DNA of 64,000 nt from Acidimicrobiales bacterium (lineage in GTDB: Bacteria; Actinomycetota; Acidimicrobiia; Acidimicrobiales; Poriferisodalaceae), in assembly GCA_041394185.1 (NCBI GenBank), contig JAWKIQ010000001.1, forward strand, positions 1,426,001-1,490,000, given 5' to 3'. Positions within the stretch are counted from its first letter, which is position 1. The number at the start of each line of letters is the position of its first letter. The translations under genes were made by a program, and so were the position numbers. A model generated the notes under the pieces. It was not told the DNA's origin, did no database searches, and saw only the letters and a list, made by a program, of their open reading frames with translations. Positions 8,097 to 16,237 of the stretch are shown one piece after another.

Positions 8097-9599
8097 TCAG
8101 GCGTCGTGACCGGCATGAAAGTTGAACACCGGTGATTCCTTGATGCCGCTGGGCCATCTGGCAGTGATGGTCTTCAGCCGCGTGTTGAAGCGGACGCCTT
8201 CCATGCCGTGGATGTGGTGATCGCCGAACAACGAACGCTTCCACCCGCCGAACGAGTGATAGGCCACCGGAACCGGAATGGGAACGTTCACGCCGGTCAT
8301 GCCGATTCGCACCCTCAGAGCGAAGTCCCTGGCCGCATCGCCATCCTGGGTGAAGATCGCCACGCCATTGCCGTATTCGTGGTCGTTCACCAGCCCGATC
8401 GCCTCTTCGTAGTCGCCGGCACGTACCACCGACAGCACGGGGCCGAAGATCTCTTCGCGGTAGATCGACATGTCGGGGGTTGCGCGGTCGAACAGGCAGC
8501 CGCCGATGAAGTACCCGTTCTCGTGACCGGGCACCGAAACGCCGCGGCCGTCGACGACCAGCTCTGCGCCACGCTCGACGCCGGCCTCGATATAGCCGTG
8601 GATTCTGTCGAGGCTGTCGCGCGAAACGATGGGCCCCATGTCGGACTCGGGGTCGGTGAACGGAGCGACCTTCAACGCCTCGACCATGGGTTTCAGGGTC
8701 TCGACCAGGCGGTCGGCCGTTTCGTCGCCCACTGGCACGGCGACCGACACTGCCATGCACCGCTCGCCGGCCGAGCCATAGGCCGAGCCGATCAGGGCGT
8801 TCGCCACCTGCTCCATATCGGCGTCGGGCATCACGACCAGGTGGTTCTTGGCCCCGCACAACGCCTGCACCCGCTTGCCGTTGGATGTGCCGCGGGCGTA
8901 GATGTACTGGCCGATGGCCGTCGAACCCACGAAGCTGATGGCCTCGACCTGTGGATGGTCGAGCAGTGCGTCGACGGCCTGCTTGTCGCCGTTGACGACC
9001 GAGAAGACACCCGCCGGCAGGCCCGCCTGGTGCAACAGCTGGCCCAGGCGCACCGCCACGGAGGGGTCTCGTTCGCTGGGCTTCAGCACGAACGCGTTGC
9101 CGCAGGCCAGCGACACCGGGTACATCCACAGTGGAACCATGGCGGGGAAGTTGAACGGCGTGATTCCGGCCACCACCCCCAGGGGCTGACGTATGGCGAA
9201 GCTGTCGACGCCGCTGGCCACGGCCTCGGAATACTCGCCCTTCAGCAGATGAGGTATGCCGCACGCGAACTCGACCACCTCGACACCGCGAGCCAGTTCG
9301 CCGCGGGCGTCTTCCAGCGTCTTGCCGTGTTCGGTCGACAGCAGCGTCGCCAGCTCGTCCTGGTTGGCCAGGATCAGCTCGCGGAACTTGAACATCACCT
9401 GGGCCCGCTTGGCAGGCGGGGTCGAGCCCCACTCGTGCTGGGCGGCTGCGGCCACGCTCACCACGTGGTCGACGTCCGCGGCGGTGGCAAGCCGTACACG
9501 GGCAACGGCCTCACCCAACGCAGGGTTCATGACGTCGGAGAACCTCTGGGATTCACCGGTCCAGAGTTCGCCCGCGACGAGGTGATCGACAGACCTCAA
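8097..9599 (-). CDS. mmsA: Methylmalonate-semialdehyde dehydrogenase (CoA-acylating)
   Basis: 500 aa, the normal length for the MmsA/IolA aldehyde dehydrogenase subfamily. These enzymes convert methylmalonate or malonate semialdehyde plus CoA and NAD+ to propionyl- or acetyl-CoA in valine, beta-alanine or inositol catabolism. TPFNFPAMVPLWM, KPSERDPS, FVGSTAIGQYIY and the catalytic cysteine in GERCMAVSVAV are diagnostic. The start is TTG 9599, supported by AAGGAG eight bases upstream. The broken 3-hydroxyisobutyrate dehydrogenase-like gene at 3.2 kb would feed the same valine pathway, but the two are not in one operon. Confidence 0.9.
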   Translation of the reverse strand: MRSVDHLVAGELWTGESQRFSDVMNPALGEAVARVRLATAADVDHVVSVAAAAQHEWGSTPPAKRAQVMFKFRELILANQDELATLLSTEHGKTLEDARGELARGVEVVEFACGIPHLLKGEYSEAVASGVDSFAIRQPLGVVAGITPFNFPAMVPLWMYPVSLACGNAFVLKPSERDPSVAVRLGQLLHQAGLPAGVFSVVNGDKQAVDALLDHPQVEAISFVGSTAIGQYIYARGTSNGKRVQALCGAKNHLVVMPDADMEQVANALIGSAYGSAGERCMAVSVAVPVGDETADRLVETLKPMVEALKVAPFTDPESDMGPIVSRDSLDRIHGYIEAGVERGAELVVDGRGVSVPGHENGYFIGGCLFDRATPDMSIYREEIFGPVLSVVRAGDYEEAIGLVNDHEYGNGVAIFTQDGDAARDFALRVRIGMTGVNVPIPVPVAYHSFGGWKRSLFGDHHIHGMEGVRFNTRLKTITARWPSGIKESPVFNFHAGHDA

Positions 9600-9607
9600 G
9601 TGATTGT

Positions 9608-9613
9608 CTCCTT
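9608..9613 (-). promoter_or_regulatory. Ribosome binding site that fixes the TTG start of mmsA
   Basis: AAGGAG on the minus strand lies eight bases before TTG 9597-9599. No ATG or GTG at suitable distance competes with it. Confidence 0.7.
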
Positions 9614-9636
9614 CGTGATCCGGCGAACAGCCGGTT

Positions 9637-10524
9637 TCAGCCGGTTCCGGCGGCGGCGCCAGGAAGCTCTATCAAGGGTGACACATAGTCACCGAGCACC
9701 GCTTCGTCGGCTTCCTCGAGATCGTCCCAGACACTGGCCGCGGCCTTGTCCGCGTCGGCGAACATTCTCATGATCGGCAGCGCCAGGTTGGGCTGACGGC
9801 GGTATGGCGCCCACTCTCCCACCGGTTGGGCCAGTCGATCCGACACCACGTGCAGAACGAACGGGTTGACGGGCAGGCCGATATGGGTGCCTGGCACCTC
9901 GATGTTCTCGGTGCGCGGGCCCGGGCGCGTAGCGGCGGCGCGCCAATCGACCACCCCGTCGGTGCGGGTCCAGATCGAGGTCACGGGCACCTTCAACCGC
10001 TGTGTGGGGTCGAAGTCGCCCAGGTCGGCATCGGTTGACGCGATTGCGTCGAACACCTTCGAGACGGTTCCGCGACGCTTGCCCACGCCACGGATGGGGC
10101 TGCCCATGGTGATCACCGACGAAACCAGGTCAGGCCGGTTGAAGGCGAGATAGCGGGCGTAGACGCCACCCAAGCTCCAGCCGATCAGATCGATCTTGGT
10201 GCCGCGATCGTCGGCCATGTCGTCGAGGCGGCCCAGCATCGCGTCGACCACTCGCTGCGATGGCCCCACATTGAGGCCCTCGCCCCAACCCTTGGTGTGG
10301 TGCCCCAGCTTGCGCAGTTGCCGCTTGAGGCTGATCATGTTGGTGTCGGTGGCCAGGAAACCGGGCAGCAGCAGAACCGAGCGGTTGCCCGTGGGCATGT
10401 CGGGGAACAGGCGCCTGGCGGCGAAGGCGGTTGCGTACTCGAAGGGTGCCATCACCTCGGCGAGCGCGACGAGACGTCCTGGCCCGATCTTTCGACCACC
10501 CCCTCGGCCCAACAGATTCGACAC
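9637..10524 (-). CDS. Lipase-like alpha/beta hydrolase
   Basis: 295 aa with start GTG 10524, supported by AAAGGAA five bases upstream. An alpha/beta-hydrolase core starts at SVLLLPGFLATD, with the nucleophile elbow GWSLGGVYARYLA. The acid and histidine are probably in WTRTDGVVDW and GTHIGLPVN. The arrangement (LPGF early, GWSLGG, ITMGSPIRG) resembles PGAP1-like or triacylglycerol-lipase-like esterases that act on lipids. There is no signal peptide, so it is probably cytoplasmic. The substrate is unknown. It is divergent from the gene at 10685 across 160 bases. Confidence 0.75.
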   Translation of the reverse strand: MSNLLGRGGGRKIGPGRLVALAEVMAPFEYATAFAARRLFPDMPTGNRSVLLLPGFLATDTNMISLKRQLRKLGHHTKGWGEGLNVGPSQRVVDAMLGRLDDMADDRGTKIDLIGWSLGGVYARYLAFNRPDLVSSVITMGSPIRGVGKRRGTVSKVFDAIASTDADLGDFDPTQRLKVPVTSIWTRTDGVVDWRAAATRPGPRTENIEVPGTHIGLPVNPFVLHVVSDRLAQPVGEWAPYRRQPNLALPIMRMFADADKAAASVWDDLEEADEAVLGDYVSPLIELPGAAAGTG

Positions 10525-10529
10525 CGGCG

Positions 10530-10536
10530 TTCCTTT
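10530..10536 (-). promoter_or_regulatory. Ribosome binding site for the GTG start at 10524
   Basis: AAAGGAA on the minus strand, five bases before GTG, supports this start over internal codons. Confidence 0.6.
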
Positions 10537-10671
10537 CGCCCGTCAGGGTCCTCGCCAAGTTCACCGACCCGCCGAAACGAACCGGTCCCCCGAAACAGAC
10601 CCTACGTCACCATCGGCATTGTGTGCGACACGGTCAAGTGTGTTCACCTCACTGCCCTGAACCGCGAGCCA

Positions 10672-10677
10672 TACAGT
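10672..10677 (+). promoter_or_regulatory. Leaderless-type -10 element
   Basis: TACAGT ends seven bases before the ATG at 10685, which places the expected transcription start at or next to the start codon. No Shine-Dalgarno is present. Confidence 0.45.
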
Positions 10678-10684
10678 TGCCCCC

Positions 10685-11461
10685 ATGGGCCTGCTCGACC
10701 GCTTCCTCTCGGCCATGAGGCCGCCCACCCAGACCAGGGAGAGCGGCCCGCCTCGTTCGTCCAATGGCGCATCTTCAATGCACGCCCGCTGGCTCGGCCC
10801 GCTCGACGGGGCCGAGGCGGCAGAGGTCGAACTGACCATCGTCGATCCCCCGGCGGGTCGGCACCTTCATTTCTGGGCTCTGCAGGCATCGTTCTACAGC
10901 GGTCGCCGGCGGCTGGGCGGGGCCCACCTGGGTCTGCAATGGATCGCCGGCCACCCGGGCAACACGGCTGCGAACTGGGGTGGCTACGGGGCCGGCGGCT
11001 CGATCCTTGACGGCACCCGGTCCGATCTGCCCAGCGCGCTGAACAACCCACACACGCGCGACTTCGTGTGGCACCCCGGCAGGGCCTACCGGCTGCGCAT
11101 CGACCGCGGAATGGCAGGCTGGCGCGGCAGCATCATCGACACATCCACCGGCGACACCACTGTGATTCGCGAGTTGCTGCCCGGCGGCGATCGGCTGGGT
11201 TCGTTCGTGATGTGGTCGGAGGTGTTCGCCCCCTGCGAAGGCCCGTCGACGGCCGTTGCGTGGTCTTCGGCAGCGGTCGAACGAGGCGGCACCAGATTCG
11301 ATGTTGCCGACTTCGAGCTCAACTATCAGAGCTACGAAGACGGCGGTTGCACCAACACCAACACCTCGATCGAAGCTCTCGGGGGCCGGCCGCACGTGGT
11401 GCAGCGCACAGCCGTGGCACGGGTAGAACCTGTCGGCTCGACACTGCATCTGGGCCGCTGA
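10685..11461 (+). CDS. Hypothetical protein, 258 aa
   Basis: Starts at ATG 10685 without a Shine-Dalgarno but just downstream of a leaderless-type -10. The composition is soluble with no signal peptide or membrane helix. The first 30 residues look disordered. The remainder is rich in beta-strand-like stretches with many tryptophans (FVWHPGRAYRLRIDRG, GSFVMWSEVFAPCE), which suggests a lectin or concanavalin-like sandwich. That is a guess from pattern only. Two cysteines, in FAPCEG and GGCTNT, are close to the end. I do not recognise a family and nothing in the neighbours suggests a role. Confidence 0.65.
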   Translation: MGLLDRFLSAMRPPTQTRESGPPRSSNGASSMHARWLGPLDGAEAAEVELTIVDPPAGRHLHFWALQASFYSGRRRLGGAHLGLQWIAGHPGNTAANWGGYGAGGSILDGTRSDLPSALNNPHTRDFVWHPGRAYRLRIDRGMAGWRGSIIDTSTGDTTVIRELLPGGDRLGSFVMWSEVFAPCEGPSTAVAWSSAAVERGGTRFDVADFELNYQSYEDGGCTNTNTSIEALGGRPHVVQRTAVARVEPVGSTLHLGR

Positions 11462-11538
11462 GCCACCACAATTGAAAGCGGGTTCAGTTTCGCCGCACAA
11501 AACCTATCGGCTCGACCATGTGGGTCGACTGACCACTC

Positions 11539-11844
11539 ATGGGTCTCATGATCACCGGGATGATCCTTGCAACGGTGGGTTTGGGTTTGACATCCGTGGC
11601 AACCCTGAAGCTGACGGGAGACCTACCCGGACCCATCGAGGCCGCCCTGCGCTCGGACGGGATGCAGCCTCGACGGCCGCAGACCGGCGTAGCCGACTCT
11701 GTCGCTCTGGTGGCCGGCATCGGGGTGCAGATCCTGGGCGCCGTGGTGGCCACATGGCCACTCGACGAGGCATCGACGATGGCCACCATCGCCGTGTCGT
11801 GGATAGTCGCCGGAGCGGGACTGCTGTCGCTGCGCTCTCGCTGA
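11539..11844 (+). CDS. Small membrane protein, 101 aa
   Basis: Three hydrophobic stretches are visible: about residues 3-24 (LMITGMILATVGLGLTSVAT), 53-70 (VALVAGIGVQILGAVVATW) and 80-97. A short polar loop at about 30-50 lies between the first two. No motif is recognised. A second in-frame ATG four codons in (11548) is also possible. It lies 25 bases upstream of the next gene but is probably a separate transcript, because that gene has its own -10. Confidence 0.5.
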   Translation: MGLMITGMILATVGLGLTSVATLKLTGDLPGPIEAALRSDGMQPRRPQTGVADSVALVAGIGVQILGAVVATWPLDEASTMATIAVSWIVAGAGLLSLRSR

Positions 11845-11856
11845 CCCGACGGCATC

Positions 11857-11862
11857 TAGGCT
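11857..11862 (+). promoter_or_regulatory. Leaderless-type -10 element
   Basis: TAGGCT ends seven bases before GTG 11870, the first codon of the fusion gene. No Shine-Dalgarno is seen. Confidence 0.45.
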
Positions 11863-11869
11863 CGACAAC

Positions 11870-12778
11870 GTGAGTCTCGACAAGATATTCCTCTACGGAA
11901 CCCTCATCCCGGGCGAAGAGCGATGGGCCCACCTCGAGCCCTATGTGGTCGACTCCCTGCCCGACACCGCACGGGGCTTGCTGTACCAAACCGACTTCGG
12001 CTACCCGGCCGCTCGATTCGACTGCACCAACACCATCGGCGCGACCATCCACGGAGTCACCGTGACCATCGATGCCGACATAGCCGACGAGTGTATGGAG
12101 TTGCTCGACGAGGTCGAGGCTGCCGAAGTGGGCCTGTTCCATCGAGTGGTCGTCGTCACCGGCAGCGGCGAGACCGCTTGGTCCTATCAATACGGCACCG
12201 GGCTGGATCGACTCGAACCGATCGATTCGGGCTCGTGGGTGCAACACACCACAGGTGAGCCGCCCGAAACCGCCCCGCCGGCCGGCTTTCTCAGCGACAT
12301 CGAGGCCAGGGTCTTGGGGTCGCTGATCGAGAAGGCTCTGGCGACCCCCCAGAACTATCCCCTCTCGCTGAACTCGCTGGTGGCCGCCTGCAACCAGAAG
12401 TCGAGCCGCGAACCCATCACCGATTACGACGAGCGGGCCGTCATGTCAACGCTCACCCAATGCAAAGAGCGCAAGCTGGCGCGCTTTGTTCACCCGACCA
12501 GCGGCCATGGGGTCACCAAGTACAAGCAGGTGCTCGACGAACACCTCGGCCTCGACCGGGCGCAGCTGGCCCTTATCGGCGTGTTGTTGCTGCGCGGGCC
12601 CCAAACCGCACGAGAGCTGCGCGATCGCACAGAGCGTATGCACGCCTTCGCCGACGTCGACGAGGTGGCGTCGACCCTCGAGCGGTTGGCAGAGCAGGGC
12701 CGGGTCGAATGCCTGGGCCGCCAGCCGGGGCAACGCGACGAGCGGTGGCAGCAGTCGCTGACCGCTGCCGGACGATGA
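11870..12778 (+). CDS. Fusion of a gamma-glutamylcyclotransferase-like domain and a DUF480 (YceH) domain
   Basis: 302 aa from GTG 11870. Residues 1-125 form a GGCT/AIG2-like domain, starting KIFLYGTLIPGE and containing the family's YGTL signature; a likely catalytic acid is in the ELLDEVEAAE helix. Such domains cleave gamma-glutamyl amides. Residues about 140-302 are a full DUF480 double winged-helix domain (FLSDIEARVLGSLIEKALATP, then YPLSLNSLVAACNQK and RELRDRTERMHAF). DUF480 proteins normally stand alone (YceH, 200-220 aa) and their function is poorly known. The fusion looks genuine because there is no internal start or stop between the domains. Its stop overlaps the next ATG (ATGA). Confidence 0.85.
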   Translation: MSLDKIFLYGTLIPGEERWAHLEPYVVDSLPDTARGLLYQTDFGYPAARFDCTNTIGATIHGVTVTIDADIADECMELLDEVEAAEVGLFHRVVVVTGSGETAWSYQYGTGLDRLEPIDSGSWVQHTTGEPPETAPPAGFLSDIEARVLGSLIEKALATPQNYPLSLNSLVAACNQKSSREPITDYDERAVMSTLTQCKERKLARFVHPTSGHGVTKYKQVLDEHLGLDRAQLALIGVLLLRGPQTARELRDRTERMHAFADVDEVASTLERLAEQGRVECLGRQPGQRDERWQQSLTAAGR

Positions 12779-13434
12779 CGCTGCAGCACCCGGTGGTGCT
12801 GTTCGATCTGGACGGAACCATCAGCGACAACTCGGTGGGCATCACCAATGGCATTGTCAGGGCTCTCGCCCACTTCGGAATAACTATCGACCCAGCCGAG
12901 GCCGGCCGGTACATAGGGCCACCGCTTCGTGTGGTCTTCCCTCAGCTGGGGGTCGATCCGGCCCGGGTGGAAGACGCAGTGTCTGTGTATCGCCAGTACT
13001 ACGACCACATCGGCTGGGCCGAGAACGTGCTGTACGACGGTGTGGCCGCAGTGCTGCGGGCGCTGGTGGCCTCGGGGCGCACCGTGGCCACAGCCACATC
13101 CAAGCCCGACGTTTCGGCCCGGCGCATCCTCGAACACTTCGGGTTGGCAGAGAACTTCCAATACATCGGCGCCGCGACGCTGGACGGTAGGAGAGACCAC
13201 AAACACGAAGTGGTGGCCCACACCCTGGAAGTGCTGGGCGTCGACCCCGACGATGCGGTGATGGTGGGCGATCGCAGCCACGACGTGGAAGGAGCCCGCA
13301 TGGCCGGCGTGGGTGCGTGCATCGGTGTCACCTGGGGTTTTGCGCTGCCGGGCGAGCTGGAGGCGGCCGGCGCATCGCCCATCGTCGCCGACGCCGGTCA
13401 GCTGGCCAGGGCGCTGTCGGTCGAGTTGTCGTAG
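12775..13434 (+). CDS. HAD-superfamily phosphatase (phosphoglycolate phosphatase-like)
   Basis: 219 aa; ATG 12775 overlaps the previous stop by four bases, so it is co-translated with the GGCT-DUF480 fusion. HAD motif I is FDLDGTISD (nucleophile D11, acid/base D13), motif II is ATSKPD and motif IV is MVGDRSHDVEGA. The helical cap between residues 18 and 85 is of the Gph/PgmB type. It probably dephosphorylates a small phosphate ester such as 2-phosphoglycolate, but HAD specificity cannot be read from these motifs. Confidence 0.85.
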   Translation: MTLQHPVVLFDLDGTISDNSVGITNGIVRALAHFGITIDPAEAGRYIGPPLRVVFPQLGVDPARVEDAVSVYRQYYDHIGWAENVLYDGVAAVLRALVASGRTVATATSKPDVSARRILEHFGLAENFQYIGAATLDGRRDHKHEVVAHTLEVLGVDPDDAVMVGDRSHDVEGARMAGVGACIGVTWGFALPGELEAAGASPIVADAGQLARALSVELS

Positions 13435-13715
13435 GCCACCGACAGGTGGGCACCCGTGACGACCGCAGGCATGTTGGGTGATGCGCGCCTGGGGCCGAAC
13501 CGGCGCACCACTGCTATGTCGGTGGTGCGGATGCTCAGCAGGCGAACGGCCCACGAATCGATGACGTCTCGGCCGCCCGTGTCGAAGAAGGTCGTCAGCG
13601 GACCTTCCTGGGCATAGGCGTCGGCGCCCTGCACCACCTCGACGGTGCGGTCTACGAGGGTGACCTCGAAACCCCCGCTGTCGGACGGGAACAGATCTTG
13701 TGTGTCGCGATACAT
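13398..13715 (-). CDS. Hypothetical protein, 105 aa
   Basis: Starts at ATG 13715, chosen over the upstream ATG 13730 because GGAAGGAA sits five bases ahead of it. It is convergent with the HAD gene and their 3' ends overlap by 37 bases. The sequence is soluble and mixed alpha/beta with no recognised motif. The DTGGRDVIDSWAVRLL and FEVTLVDRTVEV segments look like beta-strands of a small compact fold. The overlap and short length lower confidence, but the strong ribosome site and the divergent promoter gap to msrB favour a real gene. Confidence 0.55.
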   Translation of the reverse strand: MYRDTQDLFPSDSGGFEVTLVDRTVEVVQGADAYAQEGPLTTFFDTGGRDVIDSWAVRLLSIRTTDIAVVRRFGPRRASPNMPAVVTGAHLSVAYDNSTDSALAS

Positions 13716-13720
13716 CGGTG

Positions 13721-13728
13721 TTCCTTCC
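13721..13728 (-). promoter_or_regulatory. Ribosome binding site deciding the start at 13715
   Basis: GGAAGGAA on the minus strand lies five bases before ATG 13715 and overlaps the competing upstream ATG, which therefore is unlikely to be used. Confidence 0.6.
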
Positions 13729-13807
13729 ATGGATCGACCGTACGGGATCGGCCCTGTGGGTAACGAGTACCTGAACCCTGTGACATTCCTGTGAGGCGCG
13801 CGGTGGA

Positions 13808-13813
13808 TAGCGT
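13808..13813 (+). promoter_or_regulatory. Leaderless-type -10 element for msrB
   Basis: TAGCGT ends six bases before ATG 13820. This supports 13820 rather than the in-frame GTG at 13814 as the first codon. Confidence 0.45.
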
Positions 13814-13819
13814 GTGTTC

Positions 13820-14233
13820 ATGCACAACGATTCCGCCGCAACACCAACCGAATCCGAGCTGCGCGGTCGCCTCACGCCCGAGCAGTTCCACGTCACCCAG
13901 GAAGCCGGAACCGAACGTGCGTTCACCGGCTGCTACTGGGACACCAAGACCCCGGGCACGTACCACTGCATAGTGTGCGACACCGAGTTGTTCAGCTCTG
14001 ACACCAAGTACGACTCGGGCTCGGGCTGGCCCAGCTTCTACGACGCCATCGATTCGGGTTCGGTCGAAACCCACACCGACACCAGCTATGGGATGATCCG
14101 CACCGAGGCTCGGTGTGCAAGATGTGGATCACATCTGGGCCATGTGTTTCCAGACGGCCCTGCGCCCACCGGCCAGCGCTATTGCATGAACAGCGCCAGC
14201 CTCAGGCTCGAGCCCGCCGAAGACGCCCAGTAG
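13820..14233 (+). CDS. msrB: Peptide-methionine (R)-S-oxide reductase
   Basis: 137 aa, the normal length for stand-alone MsrB, which reduces methionine-R-sulfoxide in oxidised proteins using thioredoxin. The structural zinc ligands C50, C53, C99 and C102 are present. GSGWPSF and GHVFPDGP surround the active site, and the catalytic cysteine is C122 in RYCMNSASL. The start at ATG 13820 is supported by the -10 element just upstream. Confidence 0.93.
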   Translation: MHNDSAATPTESELRGRLTPEQFHVTQEAGTERAFTGCYWDTKTPGTYHCIVCDTELFSSDTKYDSGSGWPSFYDAIDSGSVETHTDTSYGMIRTEARCARCGSHLGHVFPDGPAPTGQRYCMNSASLRLEPAEDAQ

Positions 14234-14238
14234 CCGGG

Positions 14239-14253
14239 GCCGGCGGCGCCGGC
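14239..14253 (+). terminator. GC-rich hairpin after msrB
   Basis: GCCGGC, a three-base loop and GCCGGC form a perfect six-pair stem five bases after the msrB stop. There is no T-run, so its role as a terminator is uncertain. Confidence 0.3.
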
Positions 14254-14315
14254 GCCACCACATGGGCTTGCGCTGGCGCTAATCTCGGATGCCGTACTGA
14301 CCTCCCCGGTCGGGC

Positions 14316-14322
14316 GAAGGGG
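14316..14322 (+). promoter_or_regulatory. Ribosome binding site deciding the TTG start at 14328
   Basis: GAAGGGG lies five bases before TTG 14328. There is no ATG or GTG in frame nearby before conserved sequence begins. Confidence 0.55.
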
Positions 14323-14327
14323 TTACC

Positions 14328-15353
14328 TTGTTTCGACGGCGCTGGCTGGTCCGGACGCTGAAGGTCACCGTGATGGTGGCAGCGACATATTGGCTTGCGC
14401 TGCCACAGCTCGGACGGGCCTATCGGGCCATCGGATACCTCGACGACCGCGGCCTGGCACTGCCCATCTTCGGTGGTTTGCTGGCGGTCGCGGCGGTTGT
14501 CGCCTATGCACAGGTCACCAGGGTCTTGTTCGACCGTTCGGAACGACCCGGAATCTGGTTGACCCTGGGCATTGTCACGTCGGCCCTGGGGGTCAACCGA
14601 CTGCTGCCCGCCGGCGCAGCCGCCGGCACGGTCGTCACGTTCAAGTTGTTCGGCCGAGCCGGAATTGCGAAGCGCCAGACGGGTTTTGTGATGGCAGCAC
14701 AGGGTCTGGGCAGCAATTTGCTGCTGGTGTTGTTGGTGGGGTTCGCCATGTTGGCTGCGCTGCCTGTGTATGGATTTCGGGCAGGCTACGTCACGGTGGC
14801 GATAGCGGGCGCGGCGCTGGTGGGTTTGGTGCTGCTGCTGGGTGACGCCTTCTCCAACACCCGTTCCTGGCCACGCCGGTTGGCCCGCGTCGCAGGATCG
14901 CCGCTGGGTCGCATTCGGCCCGGCCTCAACCCAGACCGCCTGGTCGAGGTGATCGACTCGACCTACGAGCAGGCAAGGCAGATTCGCAAGCGACGAGAAG
15001 ATCTGCGCTCGGCCCTGGTGTGGGGTCTGGCCAACTGGATTCTCGATGCTGCGTCGTTGTGGGTGTTCCTGACGATGGCCGGCGCAAAGGTCACTCCTCA
15101 GGCCGCGTTCCTGGTGTTCGGCCTGGCCAATGTCGCGGCACTGTTGCCGTTCACGCCCGGGGGCCTCGGCGTCGTCGACCTGACCATGACGGCGGCCCTC
15201 GCCGGCATCGGCGTTCCAGACCCCAACGCGGTGATCGGGGTGGCCGCCTACCGGCTCAGTCACTACTGGCTGCCGATTCCCGCGGCCGCTCTCGCCTACC
15301 TGCTGGTCAGGCGACACGTCGAGCGCACAGCACCGGCGGTTGCAGCCGCCTGA
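14328..15353 (+). CDS. Lysylphosphatidylglycerol synthase-like membrane (flippase) domain protein
   Basis: 341 aa with about eight hydrophobic helices, starting at TTG 14328. It belongs to the UPF0104/LPG-synthase transmembrane family (the flippase half of MprF). Characteristic spots are NRLLPAGAAAGTVVTFKLFGRAG in the second third and LLPFTPGGLGVVDLTMT near residue 285, matching the family's PGGLG signature. There is no cytoplasmic aminoacyl-transferase domain, so it probably flips or transports a lipid or lipid-linked intermediate rather than making lysyl-PG. The positively charged loop at about 205-230 is cytoplasmic by the positive-inside rule. Confidence 0.82.
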   Translation: MFRRRWLVRTLKVTVMVAATYWLALPQLGRAYRAIGYLDDRGLALPIFGGLLAVAAVVAYAQVTRVLFDRSERPGIWLTLGIVTSALGVNRLLPAGAAAGTVVTFKLFGRAGIAKRQTGFVMAAQGLGSNLLLVLLVGFAMLAALPVYGFRAGYVTVAIAGAALVGLVLLLGDAFSNTRSWPRRLARVAGSPLGRIRPGLNPDRLVEVIDSTYEQARQIRKRREDLRSALVWGLANWILDAASLWVFLTMAGAKVTPQAAFLVFGLANVAALLPFTPGGLGVVDLTMTAALAGIGVPDPNAVIGVAAYRLSHYWLPIPAAALAYLLVRRHVERTAPAVAAA

Positions 15354-15406
15354 GCATCGGCTCCCAGGCCTCAAGTCGAGGTGTCGAACCTGCCGATTTG
15401 TGTTGC

Positions 15407-16144
15407 GTGGAGACCCGGCGCGACATAAGCCCCCGCGTAGTTCGCATCTGGCGAAAGAGCGACGACGCGCGGCCCATCAGGCTCGTTGTGGACCAGATCC
15501 ACGACGGCGAACTGCGCGTGCCGATGGAAGCCTTCGGTGGGCGCGTAACCCCAGGCGAAACGGTCGACATCGAGATTCCTGCCGACGGCAGCGTGGCCAC
15601 TCCGGGCGACCCGCTGGCGCCCGGCCGGTTCAAGAGCCTGGTGTCGGGTGTCGAGGTCAGTGGCGAGGGCGTGTTCGTGTCGTTGTTGTTGCCGCCCGAG
15701 CGGGGTCGCCGCCGGATGTCGGATCAACGTCGAGCCGCCCGGGCACGCATCGAGCGCGCGGCCACAGCATCAGTACTCGACGCCCAGATGCATCCGGGCA
15801 AGCTCATGGAGACCCAGGTCACCAACATCTCGGCGACCGGAATGCTCATCCACTGTGGTGAACAGGTACCGGCGGGCTCGCGGCTGGTGGCAAGCATCGA
15901 CGTGGCCGACCACCTCGTCAACGTCATCGGCCGCGTCCTGGGCACCGGGCCGCACGACACGGTCAGGGTCGAGTTCGAATCGCTCAGCGATCGAGCCCTG
16001 GCTGCGATAGCGGTCGAGGTGGCCAACCTGACGGGGGCAGATTCGCCGTACTCGACATCACCACAGCTGGCGCAGCTGAAGGTGCCCCGCGCAGTGCGGG
16101 AGGCCTACGAGAAGGGTCGCAACTGTCGCCTCGAAAGGGCCTGA
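15407..16144 (+). CDS. PilZ-domain protein (candidate c-di-GMP receptor)
   Basis: 245 aa from GTG 15407; an upstream TTG at 15398 is possible. Residues 1-95 are a YcgR-like N-terminal beta domain (PGETVDIEIPADG, GVFVSLLLPP). The PilZ domain begins with the c-di-GMP-binding RRxxR motif (RRAAR, 108-112) and has the matching NxSxxG motif (NISATG, 140-145), so both ligand-binding elements are intact. A short C-terminal tail follows (about 215-245). No output domain is fused, so it probably acts by protein interaction. It lies 6 kb from a GGDEF cyclase, so both halves of a c-di-GMP pathway are in this window. Confidence 0.8.
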   Translation: METRRDISPRVVRIWRKSDDARPIRLVVDQIHDGELRVPMEAFGGRVTPGETVDIEIPADGSVATPGDPLAPGRFKSLVSGVEVSGEGVFVSLLLPPERGRRRMSDQRRAARARIERAATASVLDAQMHPGKLMETQVTNISATGMLIHCGEQVPAGSRLVASIDVADHLVNVIGRVLGTGPHDTVRVEFESLSDRALAAIAVEVANLTGADSPYSTSPQLAQLKVPRAVREAYEKGRNCRLERA

Positions 16145-16237
16145 TTCGCACCCCACTCCCTCCCGAGATCGCAGATCGAGACCTTCGACCCCGTTGGCTG
16201 GTGGAGGGTGTGGTGGGGGTGTGAACCGAAGGGACTA

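Noticed and set aside
8059..9432. A 457-codon frame overlapping mmsA
   Set aside because: It is an arginine-rich shadow in another frame of the clearly homologous mmsA.
16145..16237. Intrinsic terminator between the PilZ and merR genes
   Set aside because: CCCTCC and GGAGGG can pair but are about 40 bases apart with mismatches and no T-run.
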